The notes under the pieces: model-generated
The model's database searches: none
What the model was told of the DNA's origin: nothing
The model's input: the letters and a program-made list of their open reading frames with translations, nothing else
Program-made: the position numbers and the translations under genes
Shown here: piece by piece, positions 42,356-49,917 of the stretch
Numbering within the stretch: the stretch's first letter is position 1
Layout: every line of letters begins with the position of its first letter
DNA from: Streptomyces griseorubiginosus
GTDB taxonomy: Bacteria > Actinomycetota > Actinomycetes > Streptomycetales > Streptomycetaceae
Direction: 5' to 3'
Assembly: GCF_001514195.1 (NCBI RefSeq)
Contig: NZ_KQ948742.1
Span: 269,812-333,811, forward strand
Length of the DNA: 64,000 nucleotides

Positions 42356-43079
42356 CGGGCTTCTCCCAGGTGGTGACGTCCATGGTGACGGACGACAGGC
42401 CGCCGGCGTAGTTCGGGTCGTCCGCCTGCCAGCCGAGGACGGTGAGGGCCGCGACCCGGTTCTCGTCGGTGAGCACACACGCGGTGAGTCCCCGGCGGAT
42501 GTTCTTCTGGTCGATGGCGAATCCGAAGGCGGTGGCCGCCGCGCAGCTCTCGGCGGTCGCCGGTCCGTCGACGGTGGCGAGGTCACCGTTCTCGCCGACG
42601 ATGGTGTAGCCGTCGTCGGCGTTCGCCGGCAGGGAGAAGATGATGTCCGGCTGGCCGTTGGTGAAGTCCAGGTCCACGTTGGATCCGGACCGCAGGACGA
42701 CCTTGCGGTGCTCCCGTACCGCCGCCGGCTGTGCATCGGCCGCCTGACCGACCTCCGGCGTCGCGGACGTCGGAGTCCCGGACCTCGCCGGTGCGGCGGC
42801 GCCGGTTCCGCCCGAGGTCGCGCTCGTGCTCGTACTCGTGCTCGGTGCCCCGCTCCCGGTGCTCGGGCTGCCCTGGTTCTGACCGGAGAACGCCAGGTAG
42901 GCCCCCGTGCCGGCCAGGGCCAGCACCGCGAGAGCCACCAGGGCCATGGTCGAGCCCTTGAACGAGAAACCGCCGGACCCCACCTTGATGTGGTTGGAGG
43001 GTTCGCGTGCGGCGCCCTCGTACGACAGCGAGAACGAGGACCCCTTGCCGCGGTCCTTCTGGGATGAGGGCTTGCCCAT
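42342..43079 (-). CDS. Membrane-anchored protein of unknown function
   Basis: 245 aa, not recognised as a named family. A cytoplasmic N-terminus of about 45 residues (KDRGKGSSFSLSYEGAAREP) precedes one TM helix (MALVALAVLALAGTGAYLAF). Next comes a Ser/Thr/Gly-rich linker and then a folded extracytoplasmic domain: VREHRKVVLRSGSNVDLDFT, GQPDIIFSLPANADDGYTIV, LTACVLTDENRVAALTVLGW and SVTMDVTTWEKPEG. Two Cys (ESCAA and LTACVL) could pair. AAGGAA precedes the ATG. It lies beside the SpoIIE-type phosphatase gene, same strand, but a 140-bp gap with no hairpin leaves co-transcription open. Confidence 0.68.
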   Translation of the reverse strand: MGKPSSQKDRGKGSSFSLSYEGAAREPSNHIKVGSGGFSFKGSTMALVALAVLALAGTGAYLAFSGQNQGSPSTGSGAPSTSTSTSATSGGTGAAAPARSGTPTSATPEVGQAADAQPAAVREHRKVVLRSGSNVDLDFTNGQPDIIFSLPANADDGYTIVGENGDLATVDGPATAESCAAATAFGFAIDQKNIRRGLTACVLTDENRVAALTVLGWQADDPNYAGGLSSVTMDVTTWEKPEGAA

Positions 43080-43219
43080 ACGACTTCCTTGCGTGCGGTC
43101 GGATCACGGCCAGGGCACACATCGTGCAGGCGGTGCGGCGACCGTCGCCGTGAGTCGCTCGGTGCACACCTGAAAGGGTGATGATGCGGCGAGCGTGGAT
43201 GCCCGCTCGCTGTCCCGTG

Positions 43220-45376
43220 CTATGCCGAAGCCGAGTCCGGCGGCTCGTGGAGTTCGAACCAGATCGTCTTGCCCTCGCCGCGGGGGTCGACGCCCCACAG
43301 GTCGGCGAGGAGTTCGATCAGCATCAGGCCGCGGCCCGAGGAGGCCAGTTCGCCGGGGCGGCGCTTGTGGGGGAGGTCGTCGCTGGTGTCGGTGACCTCG
43401 ACGCGCAGCCGGCGGTCGCCGGGCTCGCCGCGGACCTCGGAGACCAGCAGCGCGTCCGCGTCGGTGTGGACCAGGACGTTCGTCAGCGTCTCGGACACCA
43501 GCAGGACCGCCGAGTCGACCTGGTCGGCGGAGGACCAGTCGTGCAGCAGCTCGCGCAGCTGGTGGCGGGCCACCGCGATCCGTTCCGGTTCCGCCTGGGC
43601 CACCGACAGCATCGAACGGCGGACCGGCGGCCGCGCGGTGGCCGTGTCGTCGTCCTGCGAGCCGTGCCGGTGCAGCAGGAGGACCGCTATGTCGTCCTCG
43701 CGGCGGTCGGCGAGCGGGCCGGTGGTGTGGTGGGAGGAGGGGCCGTGGACGGCCTGGACGAGGGCGTCGGCGAGCTCCTCCGGACCGCCGTCGTGGGTCT
43801 CCAGGATCGTCCGGACGCGCTTCCACCCGGTTTCGAAGTCATGGCCGCCGGTCTCGATCAGCCCGTCCGTGCAGAGCATCAGCGTCTCGCCGGGCTGAAG
43901 GACGATCCGGGTCGTGGGGTAGTCGGCGTCCGGGTCGATGCCCAGCGGGAGACCGACGTGCGTGGTGCGGGCCAGCACCGTGCCGTCGGCCAGGCGGATG
44001 GCCGGCTCGGGATGGCCGGCCCGGGCCACCTCCAGGGCTCCGGTCGCGGGATCGACCTCGATGTACAGGCAGGTCGCGAACCGGGTGTCGGCGGGATCGC
44101 CGCCCTCGCCGGCGCCGTACGTCATGCCGTTGAGGAAGCGGGAGGCGCGGGAGAGGACCGCGTCGGGGCGGTGGCCCTCGGAGGCGTAGGCGCGCAGGGC
44201 GATACGGAGCTGGCCCATCAGTCCGGCGGCCCGTACGTCATGGCCCTGGACGTCCCCGATGACCAGGGCGAAACGGCCGGCTCCGGCACTCGTGCGGGAG
44301 GTGCCGCCGGGCAGCGGGATCATGTCGTACCAGTCGCCGCCGACCTGGAGGCCGCCGCCGGTGGGGACGTAGCGGGCGGCGACGGTCATGCCCGGTATCT
44401 CCGGGCCGAGGCTCGGGAGCATGGAGCGCTGGAGCCCGTCGGTCAGCTCGCGCTCGGACTCGGCCACGCCCGCGCGGGACAGGGCCTGGGCCAGCATCCG
44501 GGCCACCGTCGTCAGCACCGAGCGCTCGTCCGGCGTGAAGGCGACCGGATAGGCGAAGCCCGCCATCCACGCGCCCATGGTGCGGCCGGCCACGGTCAGC
44601 GGCAGGAACGCCCAGGACTGGCGGTCGAAGCGCTGGGCGAGGGGCCAGGTGACCGGGTAGCGGGAGCGGTAGGCCTCGGGGCTGGAGAGATAGACGGCAC
44701 GGCCGGTGCGGACGACCTCGGCGGCCGGATAGTCGGTCTCCAGGGACATGTGGGAGAAGGGGCTCTCGTCGCCGGGCTGCTGACCGTGGTGGCCGATGAT
44801 CGTCAGCCGGTCGCCCTCGACGCCGAAGACGGCCAGGCCGTCGGGGCTGAAGCCGGGCATGGACAGGCCCGCGGCCACCCGCAGCACCTCGGCGGTGGAG
44901 CGGGCCTCGGCCAGCGCGCGGCCCGCGTCCAGCAGGAAGGCCTCCCGGGAGCGCCGCCAGTCGCCGGTGACCGCGGTGCGTCCGGCGGGGGTGCCGGGGG
45001 TCGGCTCGGTGACCTCCTGGAGGGTGCCGATCAGCCGGAACGACTTCTTCTGCCGGTCGTACGACGGCTTGGAACGGCTGCGTACGGTACGGATCACCCG
45101 GCCCTGCTCGTCCATGATCCGGATCCGGACCTCGGCGAGGGTGTCCTCGGCGACGGCGAGGCCGACGACGCTGATGATCTCGTTCCAGTCGACCGGGTGC
45201 AGCCGGGCCCGGGTCTGGGCCTCGGTGAGGGTGGCCTGCTCGGCGGGCAGGCCGAGCAACCGGGCGGCCTCCGCGTCGACCGTGACCAGTTCGGTGGCGG
45301 TGTCCCAGTGCCACAGGCCGGTCGCGAGGGAGGTGAGGACGTCCCCCACGGCGGGCAGGGGCTCACCAGTGCGCAT
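43220..45376 (-). CDS. PAS-GAF-PP2C (SpoIIE)-HATPase sensor phosphatase
   Basis: 718-aa multidomain regulator of the RsbU/SpoIIE class. Order: a PAS domain (about 10-130; WHWDTATELVTVDAEAARLL ... IGTLQEVTEP), a GAF domain (about 145-305; LDAGRALAEARSTAEVLRVA ... AFLPLTVAGRTMGAWMAGFA), a PP2C phosphatase (about 320-555) with GGDWYDMIPLPGG, VIGDVQGHDVRAAGLMGQLR and LMLCTDGLIE metal-site Asp residues, and a C-terminal HATPase_c anti-sigma kinase-like domain (SETLTNVLVHTDADA, GRGLMLIELLADLWGV). Such proteins dephosphorylate anti-sigma-factor antagonists and may also bind sigma factors. No partner STAS protein is adjacent. It diverges from aspS. Confidence 0.88.
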   Translation of the reverse strand: MRTGEPLPAVGDVLTSLATGLWHWDTATELVTVDAEAARLLGLPAEQATLTEAQTRARLHPVDWNEIISVVGLAVAEDTLAEVRIRIMDEQGRVIRTVRSRSKPSYDRQKKSFRLIGTLQEVTEPTPGTPAGRTAVTGDWRRSREAFLLDAGRALAEARSTAEVLRVAAGLSMPGFSPDGLAVFGVEGDRLTIIGHHGQQPGDESPFSHMSLETDYPAAEVVRTGRAVYLSSPEAYRSRYPVTWPLAQRFDRQSWAFLPLTVAGRTMGAWMAGFAYPVAFTPDERSVLTTVARMLAQALSRAGVAESERELTDGLQRSMLPSLGPEIPGMTVAARYVPTGGGLQVGGDWYDMIPLPGGTSRTSAGAGRFALVIGDVQGHDVRAAGLMGQLRIALRAYASEGHRPDAVLSRASRFLNGMTYGAGEGGDPADTRFATCLYIEVDPATGALEVARAGHPEPAIRLADGTVLARTTHVGLPLGIDPDADYPTTRIVLQPGETLMLCTDGLIETGGHDFETGWKRVRTILETHDGGPEELADALVQAVHGPSSHHTTGPLADRREDDIAVLLLHRHGSQDDDTATARPPVRRSMLSVAQAEPERIAVARHQLRELLHDWSSADQVDSAVLLVSETLTNVLVHTDADALLVSEVRGEPGDRRLRVEVTDTSDDLPHKRRPGELASSGRGLMLIELLADLWGVDPRGEGKTIWFELHEPPDSASA

Positions 45377-45532
45377 TGCCCCACTTTAAGAACAGGGGAT
45401 CGAGGAGTGCCACTGTTGACCGAGTCGTAATGGTGGGGAGCCGGTCCTGGGTGCCCCGGTACCCTTGGGGGAGTTTCACGTGAAACAGACACGTGAGGCA
45501 GCCCCCGATCCGCGAAGGCTGGATGAACGACG
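45377..45532 (+). promoter_or_regulatory. aspS upstream region containing parS
   Basis: Gap between the phosphatase and aspS. Apart from parS (45473-45486) no T-box or attenuator-like fold was recognised. The aspS ATG at 45533 has only a weak GGA ribosome site 10-12 bases upstream. Confidence 0.4.
45473..45486. other. parS site 2 (ParB-binding, perfect)
   Basis: GTTTCACGTGAAAC, identical to site 1 at 10599, located 47 bp upstream of aspS. ParB bound here could spread over the aspS promoter. Confidence 0.9.
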
Positions 45533-47296
45533 ATGCATCGGTACAGGTCCCACACCTGCGGCGAGCTCCGCTCCTCTGACGTCGGCACCGACGTCCGACT
45601 GAGTGGCTGGCTGCACAATCGGCGCGACCTGGGCGGCATCCTCTTCATCGATCTGCGTGATCACTACGGCATCACGCAGCTCGTCGCCCGGCCGGGCACG
45701 GAGGCCTACGAGGCGCTGGACAAGGTCTCCAAGGAGTCCACGGTCCGTATCGACGGCCGTGTTGTTTCACGTGGAACCGAGAACGTGAACCCGGACCTGC
45801 CGACCGGTGAGATCGAGGTCGAGGTCGGCGAGGTCGAGCTGCTCGGCGCGGCCGCCCCGCTGCCGTTCACGATCAACACCGAGGACGGGGTCAACGAGGA
45901 GCGGCGCCTGGAGTACCGCTTCCTCGACCTGCGTCGCGAGCGCATGCACAAGAACATCATGCTGCGCTCGTCGGTGATCGCCTCGATCCGCTCGAAGATG
46001 GTGGCCCTCGGCTTCAACGAGATGGCGACCCCGATCCTGTCCGCGACCTCCCCCGAGGGCGCCCGTGACTTCGTGGTCCCCTCCCGCCTGAACCCGGGCA
46101 AGTTCTACGCCCTCCCGCAGGCGCCGCAGCAGTTCAAGCAGCTGCTGATGATCTCCGGCTTCGACCGCTACTTCCAGATCGCGCCCTGCTTCCGCGACGA
46201 GGACGCGCGCGCGGACCGTTCGCCGGGCGAGTTCTACCAGCTCGACGTCGAGATGAGCTTCGTCGAGCAGGAGGACGTGTTCCAGCCGATCGAGCAGCTT
46301 ATGACCGAGCTGTTCACGGAGTTCGGCGGCGGCCGGGAGGTCACGTCCCCCTTCCCGCGGATCCCGTTCCGTGAGGCGATGCTGAAGTACGGCTCCGACA
46401 AGCCGGACCTGCGGGCCCAGCTGGAGCTCGTCGACATCACCGACGTCTTCGAGGGCTCGGAGTTCAAGGCGTTCGCCGGCAAGCACGTGCGGGCCCTCGC
46501 GGTGCCGGACGTCTCGGCACAGCCCCGGAAGTTCTTCGACCAGCTCGGCGACTACGCGGTCTCGCAGGGCGCCAAGGGCCTGGCCTGGGTGCGGGTCGCC
46601 GAGGACGGTTCGCTGTCCGGCCCGATCGCGAAGTTCCTCACCGAGGAGAACGTCGCCGAGCTGACCAAGCGGCTGTCGCTGGCCGCCGGACACGCGGTGT
46701 TCTTCGGCGCGGGCGAGTTCGACGAGGTCTCGAAGATCATGGGCGCGGTCCGTGTCGAGGCCGCCAAGCGTGCCGGGCACTTCGAGGAGGGCGTGTTCCG
46801 GTTCTGCTGGATCGTCGACTTCCCGATGTACGAGAAGGACGAGGAGACCGGCGCGATCGACTTCTCGCACAACCCGTTCTCCATGCCGCAGGGTGGTCTG
46901 GAGGCCCTGGAGACCCAGGACCCGCTGGACATCCTGGGCTGGCAGTACGACATCGTCTGCAACGGCGTCGAGCTGTCCTCCGGCGCGATCCGGAACCACG
47001 AGCCGGACATCATGCTCAAGGCCTTTGAGATCGCGGGCTACGACCGTGAGACCGTCGAGGACAAGTTCGCCGGCATGCTGCGCGCCTTCCGCTTCGGCGC
47101 CCCGCCGCACGGCGGCATCGCCCCCGGCGTCGACCGCATCGTCATGCTGCTCGCGGACGAGCCCAACATCCGCGAGACCATCTCCTTCCCGCTCAACGGC
47201 AACGCCCAGGACCTGATGATGGGCGCGCCGACGGAGCTGGAGGAGGCCCGGCTGAGGGAGCTGCACCTGTCGGTGCGCAAGCCGCAGCCGAAGTAG
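45533..47296 (+). CDS. aspS: Aspartyl-tRNA synthetase (non-discriminating type possible)
   Basis: 587-aa class II synthetase charging tRNA-Asp. The OB-fold anticodon domain (GWLHNRRDLGGILFIDLRDH), then motif 1, motif 2 (FRDEDARADRSPGEFYQLDV) and the bacterial insertion domain, and motif 3 (GGIAPGVDRIVMLLADEPNI) are all present, as is the ASPRS block QAPQQFKQLLMISGFDRYFQ. Size and domain order match bacterial AspRS. Codons 78-82 overlap the near-perfect parS at 45764. I cannot tell from sequence whether it also charges tRNA-Asn (the non-discriminating form used with GatCAB). A terminator follows. Confidence 0.95.
   Translation: MHRYRSHTCGELRSSDVGTDVRLSGWLHNRRDLGGILFIDLRDHYGITQLVARPGTEAYEALDKVSKESTVRIDGRVVSRGTENVNPDLPTGEIEVEVGEVELLGAAAPLPFTINTEDGVNEERRLEYRFLDLRRERMHKNIMLRSSVIASIRSKMVALGFNEMATPILSATSPEGARDFVVPSRLNPGKFYALPQAPQQFKQLLMISGFDRYFQIAPCFRDEDARADRSPGEFYQLDVEMSFVEQEDVFQPIEQLMTELFTEFGGGREVTSPFPRIPFREAMLKYGSDKPDLRAQLELVDITDVFEGSEFKAFAGKHVRALAVPDVSAQPRKFFDQLGDYAVSQGAKGLAWVRVAEDGSLSGPIAKFLTEENVAELTKRLSLAAGHAVFFGAGEFDEVSKIMGAVRVEAAKRAGHFEEGVFRFCWIVDFPMYEKDEETGAIDFSHNPFSMPQGGLEALETQDPLDILGWQYDIVCNGVELSSGAIRNHEPDIMLKAFEIAGYDRETVEDKFAGMLRAFRFGAPPHGGIAPGVDRIVMLLADEPNIRETISFPLNGNAQDLMMGAPTELEEARLRELHLSVRKPQPK
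45764..45777. other. parS-like site 3 (one mismatch) inside aspS
   Basis: GTTTCACGTGGAAC differs from the consensus at one base. It lies 290 bp from site 2 and is encoded within VVSRGT of aspS, so its sequence is also under coding constraint. Close spacing of two sites is consistent with a functional ParB cluster. Confidence 0.65.
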
Positions 47297-47312
47297 GCGG
47301 TGAGCTGAGGGG

Positions 47313-47344
47313 GTGGCCCGGAGCCGAAGTCGGTTCCGGGCCAC
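47313..47344 (+). terminator. Terminator after aspS
   Basis: GTGGCCCGGAGCCG and CGGTTCCGGGCCAC form a 14-bp stem (one G-U pair) with an AAGT loop, followed by TTCTCT. The segment CCGGAGCCGAAGTCGGT within it echoes CCGCAGCCGAAGTAGGCGGT at the aspS stop codon, possibly another 3'-end duplication. Confidence 0.8.
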
Positions 47345-47451
47345 TTCTCTGTCGTGAACCCCGCCGGAACCCCGCCGTCGTGAACCTCCCTGTGGGGAAC
47401 CACAGTTGGCACCCATGCCCATGACAGCGTTCTTACCTACCTTCGCTGTCC

Positions 47452-48435
47452 ATGACGGAAAACCACCCGCAACTCCAGCAGCCGGCCCACGGGCCGAAGC
47501 ACAAGAAGGACCTGACGCGGCGCAAGGTCGTCGTGGCCGGAGCGGGCGCGGCCGTGGCGGTGGGCGCCGCGGGCACGCTCGCCGCGTCGGGCGCGTTCGC
47601 GAGCGAGAAGGGCAGGGCGGCCTCGGCGAGCAGCACCTCCACGGCCGCCGAGGCCTGCTACCGGCTCACCTCGGAGACCACCGAGGGGCCGTACTACATC
47701 GACGCGGACAAGATCCGCCGGGACATCACCGAGGACAAGGAGGGCATCCCCCTCACCCTCCAGCTCAAGGTGATCGACTCCGAGACCTGCAAGCCCGTCG
47801 CCAACGCGGCCGTCGACATCTGGCACTGCGACGCGCTCGGCATCTACTCGGGCTACGAGAGCCTGTCGACGGGAGGCGGGAGCGGGGGCGGGGGTGCTCC
47901 GACCGACGCCCCCTCCGGAACCCCGACCGACGCCCCTTCGGGCACTCCGAGCGGTACGCCCACCGGTGAGCCGCCGTCCGGTGCGCCCTCCGGAGGCACC
48001 GGCGGCGGGGGCCACGAGGAACCCACCGACGACGAGCGCTATCTGCGCGGTACGTGGAGGACCGACAAGCACGGCCAGGTCACCTTCAAGACGATCTTCC
48101 CGGGCTGGTACCGGGGCCGCACCGTGCACATCCACACCAAGGTCCACGTGGACGGCACCTGGACCGACGCCGGCTACGAGGGCGGACACACCTGCCACAC
48201 CGGCCAGTTCTTCTTCGACGAGGAGTCCGTGCTGGCCTCCGCCGAGGTCGAGCCGTACTCCACCAGCACCACCGAGCGGACCACGCTCACCGAGGACACG
48301 ATCTACGACCAGAGCGGCACCGCAGGCGGCCTGCTCAAGCTGAAGTACAACAAGAAGAACATCGCCAAGGGAGTCATCGGCTCGATCACGATGGGCGTGG
48401 ACCCGGACACGACGAACGAGGGCACGTCCCTCTGA
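47452..48435 (+). CDS. Tat-exported intradiol ring-cleavage dioxygenase-like protein
   Basis: 327 aa. Tat signal peptide KKDLTRRKVVVAGAGAAVAV with cleavage near GAFASE. The dioxygenase domain shows TSETTEGPYYIDADKIRRDI, LTLQLKVIDSETCKPVANAA, VDIWHCDALGIYSGY and FPGWYRGRTVHIHTKVHVDG. The Tyr of GIYSGY-type and WYRG segments and both His of VHIHTK are the expected Fe(III) ligands. Unusually, a 45-residue Gly/Thr/Pro/Ser-rich insert (GAPTDAPSGTPTDAPSGTPS and so on) separates the two halves of the domain between residues about 143 and 195. It is paralogous to the lipoprotein at 37661. Substrate unknown; it probably acts on extracellular catechols. Confidence 0.83.
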   Translation: MTENHPQLQQPAHGPKHKKDLTRRKVVVAGAGAAVAVGAAGTLAASGAFASEKGRAASASSTSTAAEACYRLTSETTEGPYYIDADKIRRDITEDKEGIPLTLQLKVIDSETCKPVANAAVDIWHCDALGIYSGYESLSTGGGSGGGGAPTDAPSGTPTDAPSGTPSGTPTGEPPSGAPSGGTGGGGHEEPTDDERYLRGTWRTDKHGQVTFKTIFPGWYRGRTVHIHTKVHVDGTWTDAGYEGGHTCHTGQFFFDEESVLASAEVEPYSTSTTERTTLTEDTIYDQSGTAGGLLKLKYNKKNIAKGVIGSITMGVDPDTTNEGTSL

Positions 48436-48444
48436 CCCACGCAC

Positions 48445-48485
48445 GCGAAGGCGCCCGGGACCGTGGGGGTCCCGGGCGCCTTCGC
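48445..48485. terminator. Strong terminator between convergent genes
   Basis: Perfect 18-bp arms GCGAAGGCGCCCGGGACC and GGTCCCGGGCGCCTTCGC with a five-base loop, 9 bp after the dioxygenase stop and 15 bp before the 3' end of the FG-GAP gene. Confidence 0.9.
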
Positions 48486-48499
48486 CGGCTCACGGCGGC

Positions 48500-49906
48500 T
48501 CAGATCACCCAGAACAGTCCGTTGCCGCCCAGCAGCGTGCCGTTGCTCTGTGTGAGCCCGACGGACGCGGCCGTGAACAACTTGCTGCCGGTGGCCGTCG
48601 GCCGGGTGGAGCCGCCGGGGATGACCCAGACCGCTCCGGTGAAGTTGTTCTCACCGACCGCACCGACGAACAGCTCCGGCCTGCCGTCCTTGTTGACATC
48701 GCCGACCGACACCGTCGTACCGAAGAAGTCGTCGATCTCGGCGGCGCCCGGCACTCCCGCGGTGTCCTGGGAGAAGGAGTACGACCCCGTGCCGAGGGCC
48801 CCGGAGGCGCGGCCCGGGATGACGGTCACCTGGCCGGCGTTGATCCGTGCGAGGTCCTCGTACGGAGAGCCGACCACGATGTCCGCGAGTCCGTCCCGGT
48901 TCAGGTCGGCCACGGCCAGCGACCCGCCGAAGGCATCGCCGCTCTCGCTCGCACCGGGGACCCCGGCGGTGTTCTGCGTGAGGGAGACGGGCGTGGTGTC
49001 CTTGGTGATGCCGTCGGCCGAGCCGTACCAGACGAGCACCCGGCCACCCAGCTCTCCGTCCTCGCCGGCCTTGTCGGGCTCGTCCGGGTCGCCGGCCACG
49101 AGGTCCGCGTAGCCGTCGCCGTTGAGGTCGCCGGTGGCCACGATGAGGCCGTTGCCCTTCAGTGCTTCGCCGTAGGCGGCGTGCGTGTAGATCTCGCCGC
49201 CGCTCAGACCGTCCAGCCGGGAGGTCGCCAGAGCCGGATCGGGCATGCTGTCCCCGTTGAAATCGCCCAGCGCGACGGACTCCACGGCGGCGGTGTCCTC
49301 GCTCAGCGTGCGGGTGCCGTAGCCGCCGGCGCGGGTGAAGGGACCCGTGATGTGCACCGAGGCGTCCCAACCGCCCACGGTCACCTGGGTTCGCATGCCC
49401 CCGCCGAGACCGAGCGTGGCGAGATCCAGGCCGTAGTAGAGCGTGGACTGCGAGGGCGACGGCAGATCCGTCCCGCTGGTCAGCCCGTTCCTGCTCCCCC
49501 AGAGCACGGTCACCGCACCGGCGTTGGCACCCTTCGGCGTGTCCTCGTACGGCGATCCGACCACCAGGTCGGCGTACCCGTCCCGGTTCAGGTCGGCCGT
49601 CGCGGTGGCGGCGCCGAAGCGGTCGTACGCCTCGGCCGTGCCCGGCACCCCAGCGGTGTTCTGCGTGATCGTCCTGCGACGGCTCGCGGCCAGGCCGGAC
49701 GACGAGCCGTACAGCACGACCACCGCCCCGGCCGCTTCCTTGCCGGACACGTCCGCCCCCGGCGCCGGCAGCACCGCGTCCTTGTAGCCGTCGCCGTTGA
49801 AGTCGCCCGGCACGCCTCCGTGGACGGCCGCCGCCGGGGTGACCGGCAGCAGCGCACCCAGTGTCACGCTCACGGCCACCAGTGCGGCCGCACTCCATCT
49901 GCGCAC
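48500..49906 (-). CDS. Secreted FG-GAP repeat (integrin-alpha-like beta-propeller) protein
   Basis: 468 aa. Signal peptide WSAAALVAVSVTLGALLPVT with cleavage after PAAA. The mature part consists of about six or seven FG-GAP blades, for example GDFNGDGYKDAVLPAPGADV, ATADLNRDGYADLVVGSPYE, AVADLNRDGLADIVVGSPYE and VGDVNKDGRPELFVGAVGEN, each with the calcium-binding DxNxDGxxD loop. Start GTG with AGGGGGAG upstream. It lies 11 bp downstream of a second FG-GAP gene and is probably in its operon. Role is presumably adhesion or a surface scaffold; no enzymatic motif. Confidence 0.82.
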   Translation of the reverse strand: MRRWSAAALVAVSVTLGALLPVTPAAAVHGGVPGDFNGDGYKDAVLPAPGADVSGKEAAGAVVVLYGSSSGLAASRRRTITQNTAGVPGTAEAYDRFGAATATADLNRDGYADLVVGSPYEDTPKGANAGAVTVLWGSRNGLTSGTDLPSPSQSTLYYGLDLATLGLGGGMRTQVTVGGWDASVHITGPFTRAGGYGTRTLSEDTAAVESVALGDFNGDSMPDPALATSRLDGLSGGEIYTHAAYGEALKGNGLIVATGDLNGDGYADLVAGDPDEPDKAGEDGELGGRVLVWYGSADGITKDTTPVSLTQNTAGVPGASESGDAFGGSLAVADLNRDGLADIVVGSPYEDLARINAGQVTVIPGRASGALGTGSYSFSQDTAGVPGAAEIDDFFGTTVSVGDVNKDGRPELFVGAVGENNFTGAVWVIPGGSTRPTATGSKLFTAASVGLTQSNGTLLGGNGLFWVI

Positions 49907-49917
49907 GTGAACTCCCC

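Noticed and set aside
45377..45532. T-box riboswitch ahead of aspS
   Set aside because: No T-box sequence, specifier loop or terminator/antiterminator pair could be found in the 156-bp gap.
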